DNA from: Arsukibacterium perlucidum DSM 18276
GTDB lineage: Bacteria; Pseudomonadota; Gammaproteobacteria; Enterobacterales; Alteromonadaceae
Length of the DNA: 64,000 nt
Assembly: GCF_000382165.1 (NCBI RefSeq)
Contig: NZ_KB907705.1
Coordinates: 62,001-126,000, forward strand
Direction of reading: 5' to 3'
The first letter of the stretch is position 1. Every line of letters starts with the position of its first letter. The notes under the pieces were generated by a model, which worked only from the letters and a program-made list of their open reading frames with translations, was not told the origin of the DNA and searched no databases. The translations under genes and the position numbers were made by a program. This document shows positions 21,008 through 29,360 of this stretch, piece after piece.

Positions 21008-21885
21008 TTGGCCGCCGCCAATTGCCAGAATGCTTGTAGCAAAGGTTGCTCTAATTTTTTGCTAAGCATACAGACACCCAGCTCGAACGGCTGAAACTGG
21101 TAACTGATATCCAGAATACGTACCCGATCACGCACCGGGCTATGGTTGATCACCGGTTCGGGCACCACGGCGACACCACTACCTAGCGCCACCATCGATA
21201 CCATTGCCTCATGACCATCTACTTTGACGGCTACTTTAGGTTTGATATTGCAATCGCTCAGCCACTGGTCAGAGCGGGAGCGGGCCGGGCCATGGTCCGA
21301 CTGGACCAGCGGTATCTCATGCCAGTTAATAGGCGCCCCGGCCAGTAAATCATTAACTTTACAGGGGATAACCGGGGCAATCAGCCAAACCGGTAGCTGG
21401 GCAATGCGTTGAAAAATCATGGTGGCAGGTAAATGTGCCGGGTAGGCCGCCAGTGCTATATCCACTTCACCGGCTTTAATTTTTTCAAAGGCCATTGCCG
21501 CATCGCCGGTAGTCAGTTTAATCTCGGCCTTCGGGCATTGTAGCCGGAACTTGTCCATAATGGCCGGTAAGTGACTGTAACTGGCGGTAACGGTACAGAA
21601 TAAACGGATTTCACCGGTTAACTCCGCACTGGCCAGTTGTAAATCAAGTTGTAATTGGTGCCATTCATCCAGCCATAACCGAACAAACCGCTGTACCCTC
21701 ACTCCGGCAGTGGTTAACTGCACTGATCTTTTATCCCGGTTAAACAACAAGCTACCCAGCTCATCTTCGAGGCGCTGGATCACCCGGGTCAGGGTAGACG
21801 GGCTGACATACATTTGCTCGCTGGTTTTGGCGAAGTTAAGACTGGATGCCAAATGCAGGAATAATTGAGCACTGCGAATATCCAT
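21001..21885 (-). CDS. ilvY: LysR-family regulator IlvY
   Basis: The 294-residue protein has an N-terminal winged helix-turn-helix (FAKTSEQMYVSPSTLTRVIQ) and a LysR substrate domain with segments diagnostic of IlvY (VTASYSHLPAIMDKFR, EIKLTTGDAAMAFEKI, GHEAMVSMVALGSGVA, FELGVCMLSKK). IlvY activates the divergent ilvC when the substrates acetolactate or acetohydroxybutyrate are present and represses itself. The ATG at 21885 matches the family start. The open frame extends to a TTG at 21903, but that would sit in the operator. Confidence 0.93.
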   Translation of the reverse strand: MDIRSAQLFLHLASSLNFAKTSEQMYVSPSTLTRVIQRLEDELGSLLFNRDKRSVQLTTAGVRVQRFVRLWLDEWHQLQLDLQLASAELTGEIRLFCTVTASYSHLPAIMDKFRLQCPKAEIKLTTGDAAMAFEKIKAGEVDIALAAYPAHLPATMIFQRIAQLPVWLIAPVIPCKVNDLLAGAPINWHEIPLVQSDHGPARSRSDQWLSDCNIKPKVAVKVDGHEAMVSMVALGSGVAVVPEPVINHSPVRDRVRILDISYQFQPFELGVCMLSKKLEQPLLQAFWQLAAAKK

Positions 21886-21896
21886 TATCTGCCTTA

Positions 21897-21944
21897 ATTG
21901 CAAAAAGTGAAATACAGACTTGTAAATATATCACTTCACGCAAT
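21897..21944. promoter_or_regulatory. Paired IlvY operator in the ilvY-ilvC divergent region
   Basis: Two 18-bp blocks face each other: ATTGCNNNAAGTGANATA at 21897-21914 and its inverted copy TATNTCACTTNNNGCAAT at 21927-21944, separated by 12 bp. The TTGC/GCAA ends and position next to ilvY fit the tandem operators known for IlvY in E. coli. The left block starts 12 bp upstream of the ilvY ATG, as expected for autorepression. Confidence 0.72.
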
Positions 21945-22107
21945 GAAATGCAGCGGCTACTATTACTTCATTAACGCAATCTGCTGAGCCATCGACGTAA
22001 TCTGTTTGTCATGGCACCTCACTATGCTGAGTAAGCGAAAGATGGGTAAGCCAGAGTTGCGTAAGGTAAGCTTGGCTTATCCGCGAAACCGAATTTTGAG
22101 AAATAGT

Positions 22108-23589
22108 ATGAGCAATTATTTTAATACCTTAAGTTTACGCCAGCAGTTACAACAGCTGGGCCAGTGTCGCTTTATGGATAAGAGCGAGTTCAGTGACGGT
22201 TGTAATTTTATTAAAGACTGGAACATCGTTATTGTTGGTTGCGGTGCCCAGGGCCTGAACCAGGGCCTGAACATGCGCGACTCTGGTTTAAATATCAGCT
22301 ATGCCCTGCGGGCAGAAGCGATTAGCGAAAAACGTGCTTCATTTGAAAAAGCCAGCAGCAATGGTTTTACCGTAGGCACTTATCAGCAATTGATTCCGCA
22401 GGCTGATTTGGTATTAAACCTGACACCGGATAAACAGCATAGCAGTGTGGTTGATGCGGTAATGCCACTGATGAAGCAAGGTGCAACTTTAGCGTATTCG
22501 CATGGTTTTAATATTGTTGAAGAAGGCAAACAAATCCGGCCTGATATCACCGTAGTAATGGTGGCACCTAAATGCCCGGGTACCGAGGTGCGGGAAGAAT
22601 ATAAACGTGGCTTTGGTGTACCAACACTAATTGCAGTGCACCCTGAAAACGATCCTAAAGGGCAGGGTTTATCGGTAGCGAAAGCCTATGCTTCGGCTAC
22701 CGGCGGCGACCGTGCTGGCGTATTGCAGTCGTCATTTATTGCCGAAGTAAAATCCGATTTAATGGGTGAGCAAACCATCCTGTGTGGCATGTTGCAAACC
22801 GGCGCTATTCTGGCCTTCGATAAACTTGTTGCTGAAGGTACAGAAGCCGGTTATGCCGCTAAGCTTATTCAGTATGGCTGGGAAACGGTAACTGAAGCAC
22901 TGAAGCACGGTGGCATTACCAATATGATGGACCGGCTGAGCAACCCGGCCAAGATTAAAGCTTATGACCTGGCAGAAGAGTTAAAAGTTACTTTACGGCC
23001 ATTATTTGAAAAGCATATGGACGATATTATCAGTGGTGAGTTCTCCAGCACCATGATGGCTGACTGGGCTTATGATGATAAAAACCTGCTGACCTGGCGT
23101 GAACAAACCCGTGACAGCGGCTTTGAGCAAGCGCCGGTATCGGAAGAGAAAATTACTGAGCAGGAATATTTTGACCGCGGTATTTTGCTGGTAGCGATGG
23201 TGAAGGCGGGGGTAGAGCTGGCCTTTGAAACCATGGTAGATGCCGGCATTATCGCTGAGTCTGCTTACTATGAGTCATTACACGAAACACCACTTATTGC
23301 TAATACCATCGCCCGTAAGCGTTTGTATGAGATGAATGTGGTTATTTCTGACACCGCTGAATACGGCAACTACCTGTTTGCTCATGCTGCTGTGCCATTG
23401 CTGCGCGATAAGGTAAACAGCTTAAGCAGTGAGTATATCGGCAAAGGGTTGAGCCAAAGCCAGACCGGCGTAGATAACTTAAAGCTGATAGCGGTAAACG
23501 ATGCTATCCGGCAACACCCAGTTGAAGTAGTAGGTAAAAAATTACGTGGTTATATGACCGCGATGAAACGAATTGTCGAGGCAAGCTAG
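22108..23589 (+). CDS. ilvC: Ketol-acid reductoisomerase, class II
   Basis: IlvC carries out the NADPH-dependent isomeroreduction of acetolactate in valine, leucine and isoleucine synthesis. From the ATG at 22108 ([17 protein letters not shown]) it is 493 residues, the long class II form with a duplicated C-terminal knotted domain, as in E. coli. The Rossmann motif is [13 protein letters not shown]; metal ligands lie in [13 protein letters not shown]. The open frame upstream to 22006 is the untranslated leader. Transcription is under the IlvY operator. Confidence 0.97.
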   Translation: MSNYFNTLSLRQQLQQLGQCRFMDKSEFSDGCNFIKDWNIVIVGCGAQGLNQGLNMRDSGLNISYALRAEAISEKRASFEKASSNGFTVGTYQQLIPQADLVLNLTPDKQHSSVVDAVMPLMKQGATLAYSHGFNIVEEGKQIRPDITVVMVAPKCPGTEVREEYKRGFGVPTLIAVHPENDPKGQGLSVAKAYASATGGDRAGVLQSSFIAEVKSDLMGEQTILCGMLQTGAILAFDKLVAEGTEAGYAAKLIQYGWETVTEALKHGGITNMMDRLSNPAKIKAYDLAEELKVTLRPLFEKHMDDIISGEFSSTMMADWAYDDKNLLTWREQTRDSGFEQAPVSEEKITEQEYFDRGILLVAMVKAGVELAFETMVDAGIIAESAYYESLHETPLIANTIARKRLYEMNVVISDTAEYGNYLFAHAAVPLLRDKVNSLSSEYIGKGLSQSQTGVDNLKLIAVNDAIRQHPVEVVGKKLRGYMTAMKRIVEAS

Positions 23590-23691
23590 ACTGCCTTTGA
23601 AGAATGATGTGGTTAATGGTGATTAGCATTGGGCAGTGCCCCGGCCAATACCAGACCAATAACGATGTTATACGTGGACCTTGGTTGTTTT

Positions 23692-23716
23692 GCCCCGCTT
23701 GTCGGGGCTTTTTTTT
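23692..23716 (+). terminator. ilvC terminator
   Basis: The hairpin GCCCCG-CTTGT-CGGGGC (23692-23708) is followed by eight T residues. It is a strong rho-independent terminator about 100 bp after the ilvC stop. Confidence 0.88.
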
Positions 23717-23755
23717 GGGTGTAAGGTCAATAGCAGACAAACTGCAGGATTAGCT

Positions 23756-24187
23756 ATGAAAAATATTGCGCTGGTGGCCCACGATGGCAAAAAAGCCACC
23801 TTGTTAGAGTGGATTGGTAAACACAAACAGTTTTTTGCCGACAAGAATTTATTTGCTACCGGCACTACCGGCAAGCTGATTAGTGATGCCTTGCAGCAGC
23901 CGGTGCAATGCATGGCCAGTGGTCCGCTGGGCGGCGATCAGCAAATAGGCGCCTTAATAGCAGAGCAGCAAATTGACTGGCTGATTTTCTTCTGGGACCC
24001 GCTATCATCCCAGCCGCATGACCCCGATGTAAAAGCGTTAATCCGCTTAGCCGTAGTATGGAATATTCCGGTGGCCTGTAACCGCGCTACTGCGGATTTT
24101 ATTATTCACTCCAGTTTATATCAGCAAGATTACCAGCGCGAAGTGCCGGACTTTTCTGCCCATAATCAACGTTTAAACAAACAATAA
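23756..24187 (+). CDS. mgsA: Methylglyoxal synthase
   Basis: MgsA converts dihydroxyacetone phosphate to methylglyoxal, a bypass of lower glycolysis under phosphate limitation. The 143-residue protein has the family blocks IALVAHDGKK, FATGTTGKLI, SGPLGGDQQIGALI and FFWDPLSSQPHDPDVKAL with the catalytic Asp and His residues. The ATG at 23756 follows an AGGA; the frame upstream runs through the ilvC terminator and is not used. Confidence 0.95.
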   Translation: MKNIALVAHDGKKATLLEWIGKHKQFFADKNLFATGTTGKLISDALQQPVQCMASGPLGGDQQIGALIAEQQIDWLIFFWDPLSSQPHDPDVKALIRLAVVWNIPVACNRATADFIIHSSLYQQDYQREVPDFSAHNQRLNKQ

Positions 24188-24198
24188 GTGATAACGAT

Positions 24199-25011
24199 AT
24201 GACCGCTGTAACCGTTGGCCCCCTGGCGTTACCCCTTTCACCTTTATTATTGTTAATAAGTGTTCTAATCGGCTTGCTGGTAGCAGCCCTGGTGGCGCGC
24301 AAATATAAGGTATCGGTTACCGATCCGCTGTTAACTATTTTACTGGGTAGCCTGCTGTTTGGCCGCTTAGTGTTTGTGGCCCGTTTCGCTGACAGTTACG
24401 ATTCCATCTGGCAGATGTTGGATATCCGCGACCGTGGTTTTGATAGTGGGGCTACGTTGCTGGCGGCAGTGCTGATCCTGATGTGGTTGTTATGGCGCCG
24501 TCGGCACCAGCGCCAGGCGTTGCTGGCCGGGGTATTAACGGTAACCATGCTGTTTGGTGCTTTTAGTTCAGTTATTTATGTCGGCCAGCAAAAGGCAGCA
24601 TTGCCTGCTATCAGTTTTCAGCAACTTAATGGTGACAGCGTCAACCTGGCCGAACTAGGCGCAGGCCGGTTAACAGTAGTGAATTTGTGGGCGACCTGGT
24701 GCCCGCCATGCCGGCGTGAGATGCCGGTTCTACAGCAGGCTGAGCAGCAATATTCTGATGTGCGGTTTGTGTTGCTGAATCAGCGTGAGCATCCGGAGAT
24801 TGTGCAGCAATACTTGCAACAAACCGGGCTGCAATTTAACCATTTACTGCTGGACAGACAAGGTGAGGTTGCAACCCAGCTAGGCGCTCATGGTTTGCCG
24901 GTAACCTTGTATTTTGACGCCGATGGCCGGCTGCTGAAAAGTCATATGGGAGAACTTTCTGCTGCCAGTCTGGCGCAAAGCCTGCAGCAAATGGGGATCA
25001 ATACCAAATAA
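24199..25011 (+). CDS. Membrane-anchored TlpA-like thiol:disulfide oxidoreductase
   Basis: The 270-residue protein has four predicted membrane segments (about residues 8-30, 45-60, 75-95, 105-122) and a C-terminal periplasmic thioredoxin domain with active site WATWCPPCRREMPVL and cis-Pro loop HGLPVTLYF. The membrane half (GRLVFVARFADSY, IRDRGFDSGA) resembles part of prolipoprotein diacylglyceryl transferase, so it may be an Lgt-derived anchor (inference). TlpA-like proteins reduce disulfides in the periplasm, for example in cytochrome c maturation. It starts 11 bp after mgsA. Confidence 0.85.
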   Translation: MTAVTVGPLALPLSPLLLLISVLIGLLVAALVARKYKVSVTDPLLTILLGSLLFGRLVFVARFADSYDSIWQMLDIRDRGFDSGATLLAAVLILMWLLWRRRHQRQALLAGVLTVTMLFGAFSSVIYVGQQKAALPAISFQQLNGDSVNLAELGAGRLTVVNLWATWCPPCRREMPVLQQAEQQYSDVRFVLLNQREHPEIVQQYLQQTGLQFNHLLLDRQGEVATQLGAHGLPVTLYFDADGRLLKSHMGELSAASLAQSLQQMGINTK

Positions 25012-25030
25012 TTGCAAAAATATAGATCGC

Positions 25031-25056
25031 AAACGCATTGAGAATAATTCGCGTTT
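25031..25056. promoter_or_regulatory. Putative Fur box upstream of fbpABC
   Basis: The sequence contains ATTGAGAATAATTCGCG, a good partial match to the Fur consensus, framed by perfect AAACGC (25031-25036) and GCGTTT (25051-25056) arms. It lies about 50 bp before the iron-binding protein gene, where Fur-iron repression would act. Confidence 0.7.
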
Positions 25057-25104
25057 GTGGTTATATAGCAGCCTTGGACATCCCTGAAGCTGGAGTAGGC
25101 CTTT

Positions 25105-26124
25105 ATGCGATTTAAACCATCCTTATTAGTCATTGCTGCGCTTGGTAGTGCATTATTCAGTACTGCCGAAGTTTTTGCTGATGAAGTTAATATTTACTCT
25201 GCCCGGCAGGAAGAGCTTATTAAACCCTTGCTGGATAATTTCAGCCGCGACACCGGCATTACCGTAAATTTAATTACCGGTAAGCCTGATGAATTGATTA
25301 GCCGTTTGGCTAGCGAGGGACGAAACAGCCCGGCCGATTTATTAATAAGCACGGATGTTGGCCGTTTATACCGCGCTAAAACCCAGGGCGTTTTACAAAG
25401 CATTTCATCTGCTGCACTTAGTAGCGCGATCCCAGAAGAATTGCGGGATCCGGCAGGACAGTGGTATGGCTTAACGATGCGTGCCCGGCCGATAATGTAT
25501 GTACCGGGTAAAGTTAAGCCAGAAGAACTTTCTACTTATGCCAACCTGGCTGACCCAAAATGGCGTGGCCGTATTTGTGTTCGTTCATCTGACAACATTT
25601 ATAATCAGTCGATGATTGCAGGATTGATTGCGCATAAAGGTGCTGCAGACGCAGAGCAGTGGGTTAAAGGCCTGGTGGCCAACTTTGCCAGGCCACCTAG
25701 CGGTGGTGACCGCGACCAGATAAGTGCAGCGGCTAATGGCGTATGTGATATCGCAATCGCCAATACCTATTATCTGGGTGGCATGTTGGCAGACCCAAAG
25801 CAACGCGCAACTGCAGAGAAAGTAAAAGTATTCTGGCCTGACCAGGATGGTAAGGGTACCCATATTAATATTTCAGGGGCAGGTGTTGCTGCTCATGCGC
25901 CAAATAAGGCAAACGCAGTGCGTTTACTGGAATATATGGTGAGTCAACAGGCGCAGCAGTGGTACGCCGAAACAAACCATGAATATCCGGTTGTTGCCGG
26001 TGTGCAAGCCAGTGATTTACTGCAACAGATGGGTGAGTTTAAAGCAGATAAGTTGAATATGGATAAACTGGGTGAGCTAAATGGTGAAGCTATCCGGGTA
26101 ATGGACCGGGCTGGCTGGCGTTAA
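25105..26124 (+). CDS. fbpA: Ferric iron ABC transporter, periplasmic binding protein
   Basis: The 339-residue protein has a signal peptide (cleavage about VFA-DE, residue 25) and the type 2 periplasmic-binding fold of the FbpA/FutA/IdiA group (VNIYSARQEELIKPLLDNF start). Tyrosines in the late NTYYLGGM stretch are the expected ferric-iron ligands. It delivers Fe(III) to the permease encoded just downstream. A Fur box precedes it, so iron repression is likely. Confidence 0.92.
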   Translation: MRFKPSLLVIAALGSALFSTAEVFADEVNIYSARQEELIKPLLDNFSRDTGITVNLITGKPDELISRLASEGRNSPADLLISTDVGRLYRAKTQGVLQSISSAALSSAIPEELRDPAGQWYGLTMRARPIMYVPGKVKPEELSTYANLADPKWRGRICVRSSDNIYNQSMIAGLIAHKGAADAEQWVKGLVANFARPPSGGDRDQISAAANGVCDIAIANTYYLGGMLADPKQRATAEKVKVFWPDQDGKGTHINISGAGVAAHAPNKANAVRLLEYMVSQQAQQWYAETNHEYPVVAGVQASDLLQQMGEFKADKLNMDKLGELNGEAIRVMDRAGWR

Positions 26125-26166
26125 TCAGCAGTCAGGTTCAGTACAGCGGTTCAGCAAAGAGGTAGT

Positions 26167-27801
26167 ATGCTGCCATTAAAAGCGGATATCTGGCGTTGGT
26201 CAATATTGATCCCGGCATTGCTGTTGGCAATGCCGGTTTTAGTTGTTTTTGGCAGTGTGTTCAGTCCGGACGTCGAGGTTTGGCGCCATTTACGCCAAAC
26301 TGTACTGGCCGACTATATTATCAATTCTTTGTTGCTGGCCTTTGGCACAGGCGCTGGTGCGCTGCTTATTGGTACTGGTACCGCCTGGCTGGTAAGCCAG
26401 TATCAGTTTGTTGGTCGTCGGCTGTTGCAATGGTTGTTGCTGCTACCGCTGGCGATGCCGGCCTATATTATCGCCTATACCTACACTGGCATGCTCGATT
26501 TTGCCGGGCCGGTGCAAAGCGGGTTGCGCGATTATTTTGGCTGGGCTTATGGCGATTACTGGTTTCCGGAGATCCGCTCATTAACCGGCGCCATCCTGAT
26601 GTTATCGCTGGTGCTATATCCCTATGTTTATATGCTGGCCCGCAGCGCCTTTCGCGAACAATCCAGCAGTATGCTGGAGGCCAGCCGCACCCTGGGTTTC
26701 AGCCCGCGCCAGCATTTCTGGAAAGTAGCATTACCTTTAGCCCGGCCGGCGCTGCTTACCGGAGCTGCACTGGCTATGATGGAAGCTTTTGCCGACTATG
26801 GCACAGTGCAGTATTTTGGTATCGCGACTTTTACCACCGGTATTTTCCGAACCTGGTTTGGCATGGGGAGCCAGGGCGGGGCTGCCCAGTTAGCCGCGTT
26901 GCTGAGTAGTTTTGTGCTGGTATTACTGGTGCTGGAGCAATGGTCGAGGCGTAAAATCCGCTATTTTTTTCAGGGCCAGCGCCAGCAAATCAGTCCGTTG
27001 CGGCCATTATCCATCTCCCGGCAGTTGCTGGTGGCACTTAGCTGTTTATTGCCGGTGTTATTGGGCTTTATTGTACCGGCCAGCCAGCTGGCCAGCTGGG
27101 CCTTACCAAACTGGCCAACTTTGTTTACCACAGATTTTGGTCGGCTGATCTGGAATAGCTTTAGTCTGGCGGCACTGGCAGCGGTGTTATCAGTTTTGCT
27201 GGCGCTGTTGTTTGGTTACGCCAGCCGGCTGCGCCGCGACCCGCTGGTGCGTCTGCCGGTGCGCCTGGCGGCGCTCGGTTATGCCATTCCGGGCACCGTT
27301 ATTGCTATTGGCGTGATGATCCCGCTGGCCTGGCTGGACCGGAATATCGATTTACTGGCCGAGCAATGGTTTGATATCCGCACAGGTTTGCTGTTATCGG
27401 GCACCTTATTTGCGTTGTTACTGGCTTACAGTGTGCGTTTTCTGGCGGTATCGTTACACAGCGTGGAGGCGGGGCTGGAGCGAATTAAACCCAGTATGGA
27501 TAATGCAGCCCGCTCGCTCGGTGCCAGCCCGTTGCAGGTGCTGCGCCGGGTGCATGTACCGTTGCTGCGTGGCAGCGTGCTGACCGCGTTAATGCTGGTG
27601 TTTGTTGATGTGTTAAAAGAGCTGCCGGCAACCCTTATTTTACGGCCATTTAATTTTAATACCCTGGCAGTGCGAACCTATGAACTGGCGTCAGACGAGC
27701 GGCTGGCCGACGCCGCCTTACCAGCGCTGGCTATTGTTTGTGTTAGTATTATTCCGGTTATTTTGTTGTCGCGGACGCTGGATGCCAGCAGAGGATCTTA
27801 A
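26167..27801 (+). CDS. fbpB: Ferric iron ABC transporter permease
   Basis: The 544-residue inner-membrane protein carries two fused permease halves, each with about six membrane segments and an EAA loop (EASRTLGFSPRQHFWKVALP in the first half, NAARSLGASPLQVLRRVHVP in the second). This fused arrangement is usual for FbpB-type ferric permeases. It lies 42 bp after the binding protein gene and 2 bp before the ATPase gene. Confidence 0.92.
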   Translation: MLPLKADIWRWSILIPALLLAMPVLVVFGSVFSPDVEVWRHLRQTVLADYIINSLLLAFGTGAGALLIGTGTAWLVSQYQFVGRRLLQWLLLLPLAMPAYIIAYTYTGMLDFAGPVQSGLRDYFGWAYGDYWFPEIRSLTGAILMLSLVLYPYVYMLARSAFREQSSSMLEASRTLGFSPRQHFWKVALPLARPALLTGAALAMMEAFADYGTVQYFGIATFTTGIFRTWFGMGSQGGAAQLAALLSSFVLVLLVLEQWSRRKIRYFFQGQRQQISPLRPLSISRQLLVALSCLLPVLLGFIVPASQLASWALPNWPTLFTTDFGRLIWNSFSLAALAAVLSVLLALLFGYASRLRRDPLVRLPVRLAALGYAIPGTVIAIGVMIPLAWLDRNIDLLAEQWFDIRTGLLLSGTLFALLLAYSVRFLAVSLHSVEAGLERIKPSMDNAARSLGASPLQVLRRVHVPLLRGSVLTALMLVFVDVLKELPATLILRPFNFNTLAVRTYELASDERLADAALPALAIVCVSIIPVILLSRTLDASRGS

Positions 27802-27803
27802 GC

Positions 27804-28841
27804 ATGTTAGTTCTGGATAAGCTGGCAGTCGCCTATGGCCCGCATGTCGTTGTCAAAGATGTCAGCCTGGCGCTCGCCGAAGGGCAGATTGGTTGTTTAG
27901 TCGGCCCCTCTGGCTGTGGTAAAACCACCTTACTGCGGGCAATAGCCGGCTTTGAGCCTGCGGCCAGCGGCAGTATAAGCCTGCAACAGCAAATTGTCAG
28001 CGATCAGCAAAGGCAGTTAGCCACTGAGCAGCGCCGGGTGGGCATGGTATTTCAGGACTTTGCGCTATTTCCGCACTTATCTGTAGCCGACAATATCAGC
28101 TTTGGCTTGCAGGGCCAGAGTAGCAACCAAAAACAGGCTAAAGTAAAACAACTGCTGCAACTGGTGGGTTTACCGGATTTAGCCAACCGCTATCCGCACC
28201 AATTGTCGGGCGGCCAGCAGCAGCGGGTAGCGTTAGCCCGGGCCCTGGCGCCAGAGCCTAAAGTATTATTATTAGATGAACCCTTTTCCAGCCTGGATGC
28301 AGAACTGCGCGAAGCGCTGGCCCGCGACATCCGGCAAATATTACAACAGCTGAAAATTACCGCGGTAATGGTAACCCACGACCAGTTCGAAGCCTTTACC
28401 ATGGCCGATATGGTGGGCGTAATGCAGCACGGTAAGTTACAACAGTGGGCCACTCCTTATGAGTTGTATCACAAGCCCGCCAGCCGTTTTGTCGCTGATT
28501 TTGTCGGCCGTGGGGTAATGTTACCCGGGGAAATGCTAGATAGCACAAGGGTACAAACCTGCCTCGGTATTTTTACCCAGCGATATTTGCAAAATGCCGC
28601 TAGCGGCGACAACGTTGATGTGTTGATTCGCCCAGATGATATTGTGCATGACGATGCCAGCGGCATTACCGCCAAAGTGCTGGAAAAGTCATTCCGCGGC
28701 TCCCATATCCTGTATACCCTGGCGCTCAGCGGCGGCGAGCAGGTCTACTGCCTCGCGCTAAGCCATCACAACCATGCCATTGGTGAGCAAATAGGTATCC
28801 GCCTCGATTTAGACCATTTAGTACTGTTTCCGCGTATTTAG
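27804..28841 (+). CDS. fbpC: Ferric iron ABC transporter ATP-binding protein
   Basis: The 345-residue ATPase has Walker A GPSGCGKTT, signature LSGGQQQRVALARALA, Walker B VLLLDEPFSSLD and a C-terminal TOBE-like regulatory domain (about 240-345, VDVLIRPDDIV). It energises Fe(III) uptake with fbpA and fbpB. It closes the operon; a GCCGCA-CTGA-TGCGGC stem at 28853-28868 follows but lacks a T-run. Confidence 0.92.
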   Translation: MLVLDKLAVAYGPHVVVKDVSLALAEGQIGCLVGPSGCGKTTLLRAIAGFEPAASGSISLQQQIVSDQQRQLATEQRRVGMVFQDFALFPHLSVADNISFGLQGQSSNQKQAKVKQLLQLVGLPDLANRYPHQLSGGQQQRVALARALAPEPKVLLLDEPFSSLDAELREALARDIRQILQQLKITAVMVTHDQFEAFTMADMVGVMQHGKLQQWATPYELYHKPASRFVADFVGRGVMLPGEMLDSTRVQTCLGIFTQRYLQNAASGDNVDVLIRPDDIVHDDASGITAKVLEKSFRGSHILYTLALSGGEQVYCLALSHHNHAIGEQIGIRLDLDHLVLFPRI

Positions 28842-28868
28842 TAAAGATCCCGGCCGCACTGATGCGGC

Positions 28869-29183
28869 AGCAGCAGGGGAGCGATAGTTTGCAATAGTTT
28901 TAGTCAATGCCACTAGCCTTTAGATTCGTTAACATATGGATCTGCCTCTAAAGGTTCCAGCTTATACTCTTTCTTTTTAAGCCCAACACTACTGGTTATT
29001 TGCTCTATCAATCCTTTTGTAGGTGCTTCAGAACATAAATATCATTTAGTAACATAAAATGCATTTAATGTTATTAAGTTGCTTCTTTATGTTGGCAAGT
29101 AAGTGTATGATGCTGCTTTTTTTTGCGTTGATGGTGTTTTATTAATCATCAGTTAACTAAATACGATGGGGTTCGCCAGGTTT
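28869..29183. other. AT-rich intergenic region before the SpvB/Rhs gene
   Basis: About 315 bp contain no supported gene. The stretch is AT-rich, with runs such as TTCTTTTTAA and a poly-T run near 29118. It must hold the promoter of the large SpvB/Rhs gene; I could not fix convincing -35/-10 boxes. Confidence 0.5.
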
Positions 29184-29303
29184 ATGTTGATTAAAAAGAG
29201 TTGGCTGCTAGTCATAGCAGTATCACTGTTTGCGCTAAATAATACCGTTTTTGCAGGGCTATCTAATGCTTACGCAGCGCCGGTAGTTGAGCGATTTGAG
29301 TAG
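29184..29303 (+). pseudogene. Detached signal-peptide fragment of the SpvB/Rhs gene, ended by in-frame TAG
   Basis: From the ATG at 29184 the frame encodes MLIKKSWLLVIAVSLFALNN and more, a clear Sec signal peptide with a probable cleavage at AYA-AP. It then reads PVVERFE before a TAG stop at 29301. The same frame continues without interruption into the 8-kb open frame from 29361. In the three later copies of the repeat the codon at this place is TGG (F-E/A-W), so TAG is a one-base nonsense change or a sequencing error. An upstream in-frame ATG at 29166 adds six residues. Confidence 0.8.
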
Positions 29304-29360
29304 TCACCAAGCCGGATTACTGTTGGGCAGTCAACCACTTTTTACTGGAATGTAAAAAAC

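Noticed and set aside
28853-28868. GCCGCA-CTGA-TGCGGC hairpin after fbpC
   Set aside because: Stem is short and there is no T-run, so it is not supported as a terminator.
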